A program made the translations under genes and the position numbers. This document shows, piece by piece, positions 16,740 through 25,613 of a stretch of DNA of 64,000 nt. The DNA comes from Elusimicrobiota bacterium (GTDB lineage Bacteria > Elusimicrobiota > Elusimicrobia > UBA1565 > JACRDR01), in the NCBI GenBank assembly GCA_016194745.1, contig JACQBA010000001.1:62001-126000 (forward strand), in the 5' to 3' direction. Every line of letters begins with the position of its first letter. The first letter of the stretch is position 1. The notes below the pieces were generated by a model that was given only the letters and a program-made list of their open reading frames with translations, did not search any database and had not been told where the DNA came from.

Positions 16740-17887
16740 GAGACCTCCGCCGGAGCCGCCGACTTGGGCCCGAGCCCCATGGAGACGGCGCGGTCTAGGA
16801 TCGGATTGGCGATGCAGTTTAGCCAACAGTCGCACTTGCAGGACTCGACGTAGCGCCTCTCCTGCTCGGCCGACCGCGAAGTCCAAAGCGCGTCGAAGCG
16901 CTCGGCGCGGACGTTGCCGACCGTGCGATGCTTGTTGACCGGGCAAAAGAAGACGTCGCCTTCCGGGCTCAGCATCGCGTAGCGTTCCCCCGCCATGCAG
17001 TCCTTAAAGAACCTCGCGGGAGCGCGCGAGTATTTCTTCAAATACCACCAATACAGCACTCGGGTCCACAACCAAAGCGACTCGCGCTCTTCTCCCTTCA
17101 GGATCTTCTCGAGGGCGTTGTGCTTAGTGCAAAGGTCGAGCAGAATCCGATCCATCTGCCCCTCGACCTCGTCGAGCTCCGACGGCTTCCACTCGAACGT
17201 CTCCGGCGCCTCGAACTTCTGATGATTGACGACCATCTGCGCGCCGAACCAAAGGCCCATCCCGGACACCAGCTCGTAGGCCGGCCACAGGTCCCGGTAA
17301 TTCCTCGGGGTGATCGTGAAGCTGAAGCTGAAGTCGACGCGCGGAAAATCACGCCGGAGGACCTCGGCCGTCTTCATGAGGCCTTGGAAGGAGCCCGCCT
17401 GGCCGCGGACCTCGTCGTGGTTCGCCTCCAGGCCGTCGAGCGAGGAGCCGAGCCACAAGCGCTCCACTCCCTGGGACTCGAGCTCGCGCAGGCGCCGGGT
17501 CACCATCTCGGTGTTCCAAAAATTGCTGAGGATCCCGAGCGACGCTTTCGGGAAGCGCCGCGACAGGTACGCCGAGATCTCTACGATGTCGGTCCGCAGC
17601 CACGGCTCCCCGCCCGTCAGCACGATGATCTCCACGCCGTCGAGGAGCCTAGAAGAGTCGGCGAAGCGGCGGATCTCCTCGAGCCCCATCTCCCGCTTGA
17701 CGGAACCCGGGTCCTTGAAGGGCATCTCCCAGTGGTGGCACATGACGCACTTGAGGTTGCATCGGTGGGTCAGTTCGAGGTGGAGCTCGCGGATGCCTCC
17801 CCGACCGGCCTCCGCCTTCGCCCTCTCCACGCCCGCCTCAACCCATCGCTCGAGCAAGGAGAAGGTCCAGCGAAGGCGAGGCTCCAT
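16736..17887 (-). CDS. Radical SAM protein with C-terminal auxiliary-cluster cysteines
   Basis: A 383-residue protein with LELTHRCNLKCVMCHHWEMP (CxxxCxxC) and IIVLTGGEPWLR, the best-conserved canonical core in the window. The end holds CMAGERYAMLSPEGDVFFCP and CKCDCWLNC, a SPASM-like set. This arrangement is common in peptide-modifying and heme/cofactor-maturing enzymes, but no specific family can be named. ATG at 17887 is annotated; GTG at 17893, which would overlap the previous stop as GTGA, is equally possible and adds two residues. Confidence 0.82.
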   Translation of the reverse strand: MEPRLRWTFSLLERWVEAGVERAKAEAGRGGIRELHLELTHRCNLKCVMCHHWEMPFKDPGSVKREMGLEEIRRFADSSRLLDGVEIIVLTGGEPWLRTDIVEISAYLSRRFPKASLGILSNFWNTEMVTRRLRELESQGVERLWLGSSLDGLEANHDEVRGQAGSFQGLMKTAEVLRRDFPRVDFSFSFTITPRNYRDLWPAYELVSGMGLWFGAQMVVNHQKFEAPETFEWKPSELDEVEGQMDRILLDLCTKHNALEKILKGEERESLWLWTRVLYWWYLKKYSRAPARFFKDCMAGERYAMLSPEGDVFFCPVNKHRTVGNVRAERFDALWTSRSAEQERRYVESCKCDCWLNCIANPILDRAVSMGLGPKSAAPAEVS

Positions 17888-17889
17888 TG

Positions 17890-19917
17890 TCACGCGCAGG
17901 CCTCCGCGCTCAGGACCGCCACGCGTTCGGGATCGGATGACGCGGGGATCTGAACTCCCCGGGCCAGCAGACGCTCGGACGCCGGCAGCGCGCCCAGTCG
18001 CGCAGGCGGTTCCGGCCACATCGGCAGGGAGTACCAACGCCCCGCCTCCGGGAAGCGCCTGGCGTCGATGCCGGCGGCGTTAGCGCGCCGCACGAACTCG
18101 GCCGCGTCGAAGGGCGCGCTCTCCCCAATCTGCACGGTGAAGAACTGGGCCTGAAGGCGCGCCTGCGCCGGCACCTGCGGCGAAAGAAACCGTCCCGGCT
18201 GGCGCGCGTGCGCGGCGGCGAACGCGTCGCCGAGGCCGCGCAGACTCCCCGGCGCTCCGGCCTCCGCAAGGGCTCGCACGGCCTCGGCGACACCGTCCCT
18301 GCTGATCGCGGGAAGGCGGCCCAGCGCGTCTTGCAGGACGCCCCCGGCCGCGCCTTCGGGAGCGACGAGCCGCGCGAGGGCGCGGGCAACTTCCGCGGAG
18401 CGAGCCGCCGCGACGCCCCAGGCTTCCGCGCGGCGAACGGCCCAGAACCCCTGCGTGGACACGTCGCCGAAGGAGCCCAGCGAACGCTCGCCCAGGCGCC
18501 CGCCCAGCCCTCCGTTGTTGCACTCGATGAGCCAGAGCCCGCGCGCCCGGCACATCTCGGCGATTTGATCGATCTGGGCGCAACCGCCGGCCAGATGCGG
18601 CACGAGCACGGCGCGGGTCTTCTTGCCGATCGCGGCCTCGACGGCTTGCGCATTCATGTTGAACGTCGCCGGATCGATGTCCACCAGCGCGGGCCTCAGG
18701 CCGTTGGCGTGGAGCGCCGCCGCGACTCCGGGCAAGGTGATCAGCGTCGTGATCACCTCGTCTCCGGGCCGCAGACGGCCGTCGAGGGAGGGTTCCGCCA
18801 AGGCCGTCACCGCGAGCCAAATCGACGCGAAAGAGGAATCGCACAGCTGCGCGGCGGCGGCGGGGCCGAAGCGCTCCAGGTAGAGACGCGTCGCGGCGAC
18901 GCAAGCCTTCTCGTATTCCGTCTCCGCCGCGTCGGCCGCCTGGCCCGTCTTCTCCGATCCCGGACCCAAGGCGAGGAGAACGGAATCCACGGCCTCTCGA
19001 GTCTCGCGCTCCCGCGCCAATTTCTGAGCCTCCAAGAGCGCGTTGAGCTCCGTGATCTCGGCTCTCTGCTCCCGGATCACGCGCTCGAGGGCGCGCGCGT
19101 TCTCCGCCGAGACGGGCGTCTCCCGCACTCCCTGCGGCGTCCGCCGCGCCTTGCGTAGGCCCGGATCCGGAGTGCCCACGTCTTCCATGAAGCGCGCGAC
19201 GGCCTCGAAGGTCTCGCCGAGAAAAGCGGCGCGGCCCTCCTTGAGGTACAAGGTGCGCGGACACATCGCCTGGACCATCTCCAAATTGTGGGAAACGACG
19301 ATCAGCGTCTTGCCCTGCGCCAAGAGGCCGTCGAAAGCGCCCCTGCATTTGGCCTGGAATTGAGCGTCGCCCACCGACAGCATCTCATCGGCGAGCACGA
19401 TGTCGAGGTCCCCGTGGATGGCGGTCGAGAACGGAAGACGAGCCGCGAGCCCCGTGGACAGCTCCCCGTAGCGCGCATAGAGATATCGGTCCAAGCCGGA
19501 GAACTCAATGATCTCCGGCAGGCGGCGATCGAAGTCCGCCTTCGGCATCCCGAGCAACGCAGAGCAGACGGAGAAGTTCTCGAGGACGCTCAGCTCCGGC
19601 TGAAGGCCGGCCGAGAGCTGGAAGAACGGGTCCGCCTTGCCGAAGACCTTCACGCTTCCCTCGGTCGCGTGCAATATCCGAGCCACGAGCAGCAGCAGGG
19701 TGCTCTTGCCGGCCCCGTTGGCGCCGATGACGCCGAGCACCTCGCCGCGGTCGACCGTAAAGGAGACGTCCCGCAGCGCCCAATGCTCGCGCCGCACGGA
19801 GCCCGTCGTCGCCCACTGATGCAGCGCGCGAGGGATCGTCGAGCGCTCGCGCGGAGTCCCAATGAAAAATCGCTTGCCGAGGGCCTCGGCCGCCACGGCG
19901 ACTCGCGCGTCGCTCAT
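17890..19917 (-). CDS. ABC exporter ATPase (Wzt-like) fused to a pseudo-DegT aminotransferase domain
   Basis: A 675-residue protein. Residues ~1-245 form a polysaccharide-type ABC ATPase: Walker A GANGAGKST (~66-74), signature ELSTGLAARLPFS, Walker B DIVLADEMLSVGD, and switch His in VVSHN. A short coiled stretch follows, then from ~330 a DegT/DnrJ/EryC1-like domain (GDEVITTLITLPGVAAAL, VDIDPATFNMN, AVLVPHLAGG). The PLP lysine position (T-K-N in active enzymes) reads V-R-R and the pyridine-binding Asp region reads IECNNGG, so catalysis is unlikely. In O-antigen Wzt the C-terminal domain reads the glycan end; this pseudo-enzyme may do the same. ATG at 19917 overlaps the permease stop as ATGA. 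Confidence 0.85.
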   Translation of the reverse strand: MSDARVAVAAEALGKRFFIGTPRERSTIPRALHQWATTGSVRREHWALRDVSFTVDRGEVLGVIGANGAGKSTLLLLVARILHATEGSVKVFGKADPFFQLSAGLQPELSVLENFSVCSALLGMPKADFDRRLPEIIEFSGLDRYLYARYGELSTGLAARLPFSTAIHGDLDIVLADEMLSVGDAQFQAKCRGAFDGLLAQGKTLIVVSHNLEMVQAMCPRTLYLKEGRAAFLGETFEAVARFMEDVGTPDPGLRKARRTPQGVRETPVSAENARALERVIREQRAEITELNALLEAQKLARERETREAVDSVLLALGPGSEKTGQAADAAETEYEKACVAATRLYLERFGPAAAAQLCDSSFASIWLAVTALAEPSLDGRLRPGDEVITTLITLPGVAAALHANGLRPALVDIDPATFNMNAQAVEAAIGKKTRAVLVPHLAGGCAQIDQIAEMCRARGLWLIECNNGGLGGRLGERSLGSFGDVSTQGFWAVRRAEAWGVAAARSAEVARALARLVAPEGAAGGVLQDALGRLPAISRDGVAEAVRALAEAGAPGSLRGLGDAFAAAHARQPGRFLSPQVPAQARLQAQFFTVQIGESAPFDAAEFVRRANAAGIDARRFPEAGRWYSLPMWPEPPARLGALPASERLLARGVQIPASSDPERVAVLSAEACA

Positions 19918-20687
19918 ACGATCAACTCGTCCACGAACCGATTCTCGCGATGGCGCAGGAATCGCAGCCCCGCCCAAACGCCCATGGCGCTGACGCCGGC
20001 GACGACGAAGATCTCCCCCAGCGCGGGCGCGGAGCCCTCCAGGACGCACCGCCTCAGATTGGTCATGACTACGGTGAGCGGATTGTACTCCAGCGCCGTC
20101 CGCTTCCAGCCGCCCACAATGGTGAGTGGATAGAAGACCGGGGTCAGGTAGAACAGGGCCGTTGTGAGCACGTCCCAGATCCGCTCCATGTCGTGGAACT
20201 CGGCCGCAAGCACTGACAAGAACAAGGACAGCGCCGTCGCAATGGCGAGCAGGAGCCCGACCAGGAGGGGGCAGAAGAGCCAGTACCACGACGGACGCAC
20301 GCCCAGGAGCAGAAGGAATGGCACCAGCACCGCCATCTCGAGCACGGCGGAGACGAACACGGCCATGACGGCGGAGAGCACCACGATCTCCCGCGGGAAA
20401 TTATAGTTTCGAAGCAAGGCCGCCCGTCGTTTCAGGCTGCTTAGACCCAGCGAGGTCGATTTTTGGAAAAAGTTCCAAAGCACCAGCCCGATGAGCAGAT
20501 ACGCCGCGTACTGATCGACGAAGCGCCCGAGCCATTTGATAAACAGCATGTAGAGCACCACGAACATGAAGGCTGGGTGCAGCAGCGTCCAGAGAAAGCC
20601 AAAAAGCGTTCCTTGGTCCCGCAGCTTGAACTCAACGCGAGTCAACTCCCAGAAAAGATACGAGTAGGGGAATCGGCGCTCGCTCAC
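19914..20687 (-). CDS. ABC-2 type polysaccharide export permease (Wzm-like)
   Basis: A 257-residue membrane protein with six hydrophobic segments and the typical N-terminus WELTRVEFKLRDQGTLFGFLW of polysaccharide/teichoic ABC-2 permeases. It should pair with the ATPase domain encoded by the next gene to move a lipid-linked glycan across the inner membrane. GTG at 20687 overlaps the upstream stop as GTGA; the longer frame has no supporting homology. The pairing of this permease with two glycosyltransferases places a glycan export step inside the radical SAM operon. Confidence 0.88.
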   Translation of the reverse strand: MSERRFPYSYLFWELTRVEFKLRDQGTLFGFLWTLLHPAFMFVVLYMLFIKWLGRFVDQYAAYLLIGLVLWNFFQKSTSLGLSSLKRRAALLRNYNFPREIVVLSAVMAVFVSAVLEMAVLVPFLLLLGVRPSWYWLFCPLLVGLLLAIATALSLFLSVLAAEFHDMERIWDVLTTALFYLTPVFYPLTIVGGWKRTALEYNPLTVVMTNLRRCVLEGSAPALGEIFVVAGVSAMGVWAGLRFLRHRENRFVDELIV

Positions 20688-21877
20688 CGGGCCCCCTCCG
20701 CGCCGAGCAGCGTCCGCAGCGCCTCGACCGATCCGTGGCACCACTTTCTCTGAATCCTCGCCAAATCCTCCGCCTCGGCGCGCCGCGCATTCGTCGAAGG
20801 CCGCGACCACGCCATCACGTCCGACGCCGTCATGATCCGGAACCCGGCTTGCCGAAGACGGAAACTGTAGTCCCGCACCGCCATGGAATAGCGGAGAAAA
20901 CTCTCGTCGAGCAGGCCCGTTCGGACGAGCGCGCCCCGCCGCGCGATCCAGCACGAGCTTTCGAGCTGGCGCCCGTGCTCGCGATGTCCGCGTCCGGCGA
21001 GCGAATGCGCGGCTAGAAGCGGGATGGGACCCGCGGCCGCGGGAGCTTCGAGCCGCGTCGCGCCGACGGCGGCAAGAGCGCGGTCCATCTCGAAGTACTC
21101 GAGAAGACGCGAGAGGCCAAAGGACGCCAGAAGAGACCGCCCATCCAATAACAGCACGAACTCCCGCTTCGCCCTGCGGATCGCCGCGTTCCAGCGCCTC
21201 ACCTCGGACGGCCGGTCGTGGCGCCCCCCCGCGGAGACCCGAATAACCTCGCGGTTCCCCGGAAGAGCGCGCTCTATCTCCGCCAAGAGCAGTTCGCCCG
21301 CTTCCCCGGGGCCCAGCACGACACTGAGCGCCCTTTGCCGCGCCTCAGGAGCGCCGGCGCGCTGGACCCAGCGGAGGCCGAATCGGGCCTCGATCCCCGC
21401 GCAGGCGTCGGCCGGGGTCTTGGCGAAGGCAGTCAGGAATCCGCCGCTACGGCCCGTGTTCCACTCCCCGTGCATCAGCATTAGATCGGACAGATTCGCG
21501 ACGGACTGCGCCTCGGGACCCCGGAGCCTCGCCCAATCCGCGTCGAGGAACACGCTGACGCGCGGGACGAGGGGTGTCCAGCCCGCGATCATTTGGAGAT
21601 TGGCCACCTTGGCCGACTCCCCCATGGCGACGACAAGCTCCAGCGGATGTTCGAAGGCCGCCTCTTTGCATTGCTCCAAGAAATCGTTCCACGCCCGTCG
21701 GGCGAACGCGACGCCGCCCCGGCTGTCGCCCGGAATCCCGGGATCGTACGCGGTGACGGCACCCCACCGCGAGGCCAGTTCCCGCACGAGCGCCGCCGCC
21801 CACGCCGCCTGAGCCGGCGGCCATTGCGTCCACCACGCGGGAAGCACCACGAGGACGCGAGCCGAGGGCGACGTCAC
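20684..21877 (-). CDS. Glycosyltransferase-like protein, GT2-type C-terminal half
   Basis: A 397-residue protein. The first ~180 residues look like a divergent GT-B-type half domain (VLVVLPAWWTQWPPAQAAW, LMLMHGEWNTG). From about residue 200 there is a GT-A/GT2-like domain: ALSVVLGPGEAGE, NREVIRV, RWNAAIRRAKREFVLLLDG, then RRGALVRTGLLDESF and YSFRLRQAGF. The canonical DxD reads LDG, so catalysis is uncertain. GTG at 21877 overlaps the upstream stop (GTGA). It probably adds or recognises sugars of the exported glycan. Confidence 0.65.
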   Translation of the reverse strand: MTSPSARVLVVLPAWWTQWPPAQAAWAAALVRELASRWGAVTAYDPGIPGDSRGGVAFARRAWNDFLEQCKEAAFEHPLELVVAMGESAKVANLQMIAGWTPLVPRVSVFLDADWARLRGPEAQSVANLSDLMLMHGEWNTGRSGGFLTAFAKTPADACAGIEARFGLRWVQRAGAPEARQRALSVVLGPGEAGELLLAEIERALPGNREVIRVSAGGRHDRPSEVRRWNAAIRRAKREFVLLLDGRSLLASFGLSRLLEYFEMDRALAAVGATRLEAPAAAGPIPLLAAHSLAGRGHREHGRQLESSCWIARRGALVRTGLLDESFLRYSMAVRDYSFRLRQAGFRIMTASDVMAWSRPSTNARRAEAEDLARIQRKWCHGSVEALRTLLGAEGAR

Positions 21878-23112
21878 GCCGCCACCTCCGCTTCGGCGCG
21901 CGCACCGAGCAGTTCCTGGTAGGCCGCGCCGAGGCCGTCCGCCAGGCGATTCCAATCGTAGCGCTCTTCCACGAAGGCCCGCGCCTCGCGCGCGAGGCGC
22001 GCGCGCCTCGAGGAGGACTCCATGAGCGAGAGCGTCGCCTCGGCGAAAGCGGCCGTTCGATCGGCGACCAGCAGATGGCGTCCGGCCGACGCATCGAGCC
22101 CGGCGGACGCCGTCGTCGACGCCACGACCGGGACGCCGGAGGCGAATGCCTCGAGCAGCTTCCCCTTGATCCCCTGCCCGAGGCGGATCGGGGCGACGAA
22201 CACGCCGGCGCGGTCCAGATGCGGCTTGACGTCGTCGACCGTGCCCGTCACGACGATCCCGGGCATATCCCGAGCGAGACTAAGGACCGCGGGCGTCGGG
22301 CTAGAGCCGACGACCAGCAGCCGGGTCTTCGGCCGCCGACGCCGGATCAGCGGCAGGACGCGACGGCAGAAATTGACTACGGCGTCCTCGTTCGGGAAGT
22401 GCGGATAATGGCCGACATAGGCGAGCGTGTCTTCCGCCCCCTCGGGCTCCTCGGCGCGGAAGGCGAAGTGCTCGAGATCGACGCCGGTCTGCACCACTCG
22501 GATCTTCTCGGCGGCCACGATCCGGGACAATCGGCGCTTGTCCGGCGCCGTCGTCACCACGACGCGGTCGAACCATCCGCCCGCGTCGCGCTCGAAGCGG
22601 ACGCGCCGCAACCACGGTCCGATCTGGAGGAATTTCCGCCAGCCCGCCATCTCGCGGAAGTAGGACTGGGTGAAGGAGATGGTGCCGACGTCGTGCTGAG
22701 TGAAGACTTTGGGGAGTCCGCCGAGCTCCTGCGCGTAGGGCGCCATCAAGTCGTACTCCACGTGAATGATGTCCGCGTCGCGGCGCTCCTCGCCCGCCGC
22801 CGCGAACATCGCCTCGGAGCGAAATCGCCTCACGTCCTCCGGAAGAGCGGCGGGCCCCGGGGCGCCCTCCTCGGGCCTGCGCACCCGTCGGATCCGGTCG
22901 AACACCGGCCTCAGGAACATCGCTTCCTGCTGCAATTCCTTGGCGACGGCGCGGACGTCCCCGGGCTCGTCCCGCGGGGCGAAGGTGAGGAGATGGAAAC
23001 GGAATCGATCCCGAAGCAGGCGGCAAAGGGTATAGACGCGCTTGGAGCCCCCGTCGAAGGGATACGGCGCCCAGGGGGTGATCAGCAGGACTCTCGGCAG
23101 ATGGTCTCGCAT
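21874..23112 (-). CDS. GT4-family glycosyltransferase
   Basis: A 412-residue GT-B enzyme. N-terminal LLITPWAPYPFDGGSKRVYTL is the acceptor-side glycine loop. C-terminal features are LAYVGHYPHFPNEDAV, a VVGSSPTP strand, VFVAPIRLGQGIKGKLLEAF and GVPVVAST; the last two contain the EX-type donor-binding region of GT4 enzymes. The ATG start at 23112 lies one base before the upstream stop at 23114. Donor sugar unknown. Confidence 0.85.
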   Translation of the reverse strand: MRDHLPRVLLITPWAPYPFDGGSKRVYTLCRLLRDRFRFHLLTFAPRDEPGDVRAVAKELQQEAMFLRPVFDRIRRVRRPEEGAPGPAALPEDVRRFRSEAMFAAAGEERRDADIIHVEYDLMAPYAQELGGLPKVFTQHDVGTISFTQSYFREMAGWRKFLQIGPWLRRVRFERDAGGWFDRVVVTTAPDKRRLSRIVAAEKIRVVQTGVDLEHFAFRAEEPEGAEDTLAYVGHYPHFPNEDAVVNFCRRVLPLIRRRRPKTRLLVVGSSPTPAVLSLARDMPGIVVTGTVDDVKPHLDRAGVFVAPIRLGQGIKGKLLEAFASGVPVVASTTASAGLDASAGRHLLVADRTAAFAEATLSLMESSSRRARLAREARAFVEERYDWNRLADGLGAAYQELLGARAEAEVAA

Positions 23113-23113
23113 G

Positions 23114-25513
23114 TCAGTAGGACGGCCGCCGTTCGACGTGAACGTCGATCTTGTTGGAGTCGAACGCGCCGCCGCTCAGGCGGACGGTGGACCGATGGTC
23201 GCTCCACACCGCCGTATCCGCGCATCGCGCCAGACGACACGCCTGGGCATCCAACGTCGCGCGATGCAGGACGAGAGCTCCGTTTTGGTTCCCCTCGAGA
23301 TCGATCCGCGAAAGCCGCACCCGGGCCTCGTCCTCGATGAACAGGCCCGCCTTGCCCTGGCCGCGCATCGCGAGGTCGAAGAGCAACGCCGCCGAGCCGT
23401 GGCTCGCTTTCAGCGCGATCTCGTTGTCGACGAACTCCCCCTGCTCGAGCCCCGTTCCACCGCGGTTCTGCGTCCATACGCCGACGCCGTTGCCGGCGAA
23501 CCGGCACCCCTTCGCGATCAAGCGCGACGCGCCCAGGACCTCCGCGCCGGCGCCGCTGCCCCGGATCGAGGATTGCTCCAGCCGCGCCCGCGAGTCGCCG
23601 CAAAGAAACACGGCGCTCGAACGGACGTCCCGAAGCGACGCCCACCGCGCGCGCACGCGTGCGCGGCCCTCCGCTTTGAGTCCGACGCCGCCCCCGAGAA
23701 TCGACGACGCGTCGAGACGCAGCGACGAGTCGTCCCGGCACCACGCCGCGACCTCGTTGCCCTCAAGCCGCACGGAACGCGCCTCAAGCCGCGAGGCGTC
23801 GCGCGCCGAGACTCCGACCGCGCTGAGGCACATCGAGCCGCCGAGGACGCGGATCCGCGACTCGCCTTCGGTCGAGGCGCACGCGCGCCGCTGCCGCGTG
23901 AACGCGGTTCCCAGGAGATCGATCCGGGCGGACTGCCGCGCCCTCGCCCCGGACGCGTTGTCCGCCATCGCTCCGCCAACGAGCGTCGCGCGCGAGCGGT
24001 CGTCCGCGGAGAGGGCGAGCTCGTTCTCCCGCCAGTGTCCCCCTCTGCCGGAGAGACGGGCGCGGCAGACCAGCGCCGCGGCCGTGACGTTCGCCTCGAA
24101 GGAACCTCCTGTCGCCTCCACCTGGGCGCGATCCGCGGCGAATAACGCCGGCTCTCTCCGGTGTCCCGAGAACGAGGCGCCGCGGCACTCCGCCCTGGAA
24201 CGGCCGTGCAGGCTGAGTCCGGAGCCTTCGTTCGCCCGGAAGCGGCTCAAAACCAGCCTCGCCCTCGCTCGGCCGTCGAGCCTGAGCCCGGAGCCGTTCG
24301 CCTCCCAATCGCTTGCCGCGTCACGGAAGCGAGAATGCCCTGCGACGGACGCGGCGTCTGCGCATCGGACGAACGCGCCAGCCCTCCAGTAGACGCTTCC
24401 GTTGCGGACGGCCTCGACGCCGATGGAGGCCTCCGTGATCCGGACCCCGCTGGCGAACAGGCGCGCGTCGTCATCCAGGCGAACGGCGAGACTCCCGCCT
24501 TGGGAATCCACCGCCCTCAGACGCACCTCGCTGAATCCGCCGCATTCGGCGACGCCTCCTCCCAAGACTCGGCAGCGCGTCAGCGACACGCGGCTGAAGT
24601 CCGCCGCCCGGACCGCCGCGCCTCCCGGCGCCTCGAAGCGCGCTTCCCGCAGCGACACTACGGCGCCGCCGAGAGCGACGACGCCCGTAGCGCCCTCGAA
24701 GCGGATTTCCCCGCCGCGTGTTCCGTCCGCGACCAGCTCTCCGAAAACGATGATGTTCCGGCGTCCCCCGCCGCTAAGCGCCCTCCGGCGGCCGAAGGCG
24801 ATGCTCTCCGTGAATTCCTCTCGTCCCACGCCGTCCGAGCTGGTTCTCACGACGGTGCCCGGTTCGAGGGTCAAGCGGGCGCCGCGCGGCACCACGACGT
24901 CGTCGACGAGCGTGATCACGCCTTTCCAATGGACGACGCCGCGGATCACGCCGGGTCTCGCGAGAACGTCGTCTTCCAGGACTCGAAACGCGCGGACGAG
25001 GAGCGCGCGCACGCGTGCGGCGGCCGGTTGGTCCGCAAGCAGCGGATAGAGCCCGGCGACCGCGTCGCGTAGTCTCCGGCGGGCCGCCCGGAACCGCGAG
25101 GACGCCCAAGCCCGCAGGCGCTCCGGATATTCCGTCAGAAAGTAGATGCTGGAGGAAGCGCCGATCACCCAATGGGCCCACCGGGCGGAGGACGCCTCCA
25201 GATCGATTCGCCGTCCGCCCCGATCTACCGCGACCGCCTTTCCGATGAGGCTGGCGGGAGGGATCGGGGCATCCAGACGAGGCAGCGCGTCTCCGCGTGT
25301 CCACAGCATGTGGCTGCCGTTGCGTCCGGTCTTCCACACCACGCGGTGGACCACCGGATCCTTAAGATCCTTGAGGAATACGATGATGTCGCCCAGCCGG
25401 AGTTCGGACGGATCAGCCCGGCGGACCAGGACGCGATCTCCGGAACGCAGGAGGAAGCGCATCGAGTCGCCGTTGACCTCAAAGGACTGCAGCCCGTCTC
25501 GGGTCAAGGGCAT
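23114..25513 (-). CDS. Signal-peptidase-like (S26) domain fused to a large beta-helix
   Basis: A 799-residue protein, first gene of its operon. Residues ~10-100 match the S26B/SipW signal-peptidase pattern: FEVNGDSMRFLLRSGDRVLV (Ser17), GDIIVF, DPVVHRVVW (His56) and TRGDALPRLD (Asp75 or Asp81). No N-terminal membrane span is present; a weak hydrophobic stretch lies near 110-125, then a charged helical linker. From ~190 to the end is a right-handed beta-helix of short turns, starting with the module HWKGVITLVDDVVVPRGA and EPGTVV shared with 13099-13839. A protease-like domain joined to a beta-helix is unusual. TTG at 25516 is an alternative start; no Shine-Dalgarno is visible. Confidence 0.75.
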   Translation of the reverse strand: MPLTRDGLQSFEVNGDSMRFLLRSGDRVLVRRADPSELRLGDIIVFLKDLKDPVVHRVVWKTGRNGSHMLWTRGDALPRLDAPIPPASLIGKAVAVDRGGRRIDLEASSARWAHWVIGASSSIYFLTEYPERLRAWASSRFRAARRRLRDAVAGLYPLLADQPAAARVRALLVRAFRVLEDDVLARPGVIRGVVHWKGVITLVDDVVVPRGARLTLEPGTVVRTSSDGVGREEFTESIAFGRRRALSGGGRRNIIVFGELVADGTRGGEIRFEGATGVVALGGAVVSLREARFEAPGGAAVRAADFSRVSLTRCRVLGGGVAECGGFSEVRLRAVDSQGGSLAVRLDDDARLFASGVRITEASIGVEAVRNGSVYWRAGAFVRCADAASVAGHSRFRDAASDWEANGSGLRLDGRARARLVLSRFRANEGSGLSLHGRSRAECRGASFSGHRREPALFAADRAQVEATGGSFEANVTAAALVCRARLSGRGGHWRENELALSADDRSRATLVGGAMADNASGARARQSARIDLLGTAFTRQRRACASTEGESRIRVLGGSMCLSAVGVSARDASRLEARSVRLEGNEVAAWCRDDSSLRLDASSILGGGVGLKAEGRARVRARWASLRDVRSSAVFLCGDSRARLEQSSIRGSGAGAEVLGASRLIAKGCRFAGNGVGVWTQNRGGTGLEQGEFVDNEIALKASHGSAALLFDLAMRGQGKAGLFIEDEARVRLSRIDLEGNQNGALVLHRATLDAQACRLARCADTAVWSDHRSTVRLSGGAFDSNKIDVHVERRPSY

Positions 25514-25539
25514 CAAAAAGGGGTCTGGAAACCGCGTTT

Positions 25540-25568
25540 ATTCTATCCTATAGGCGAAACCCGATCAA
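25540..25568 (-). promoter_or_regulatory. Promoter of the second radical SAM/export operon
   Basis: On the minus strand TTGATC (25563-25568) and TAGAAT (25540-25545) are separated by 17 bases. The predicted start near 25533 leaves about 20 bases before ATG at 25513. Confidence 0.55.
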
Positions 25569-25613
25569 CGCGCATCTTTCCTAATTCCAGGACGGAATTT
25601 CGAGCCGAATGGG

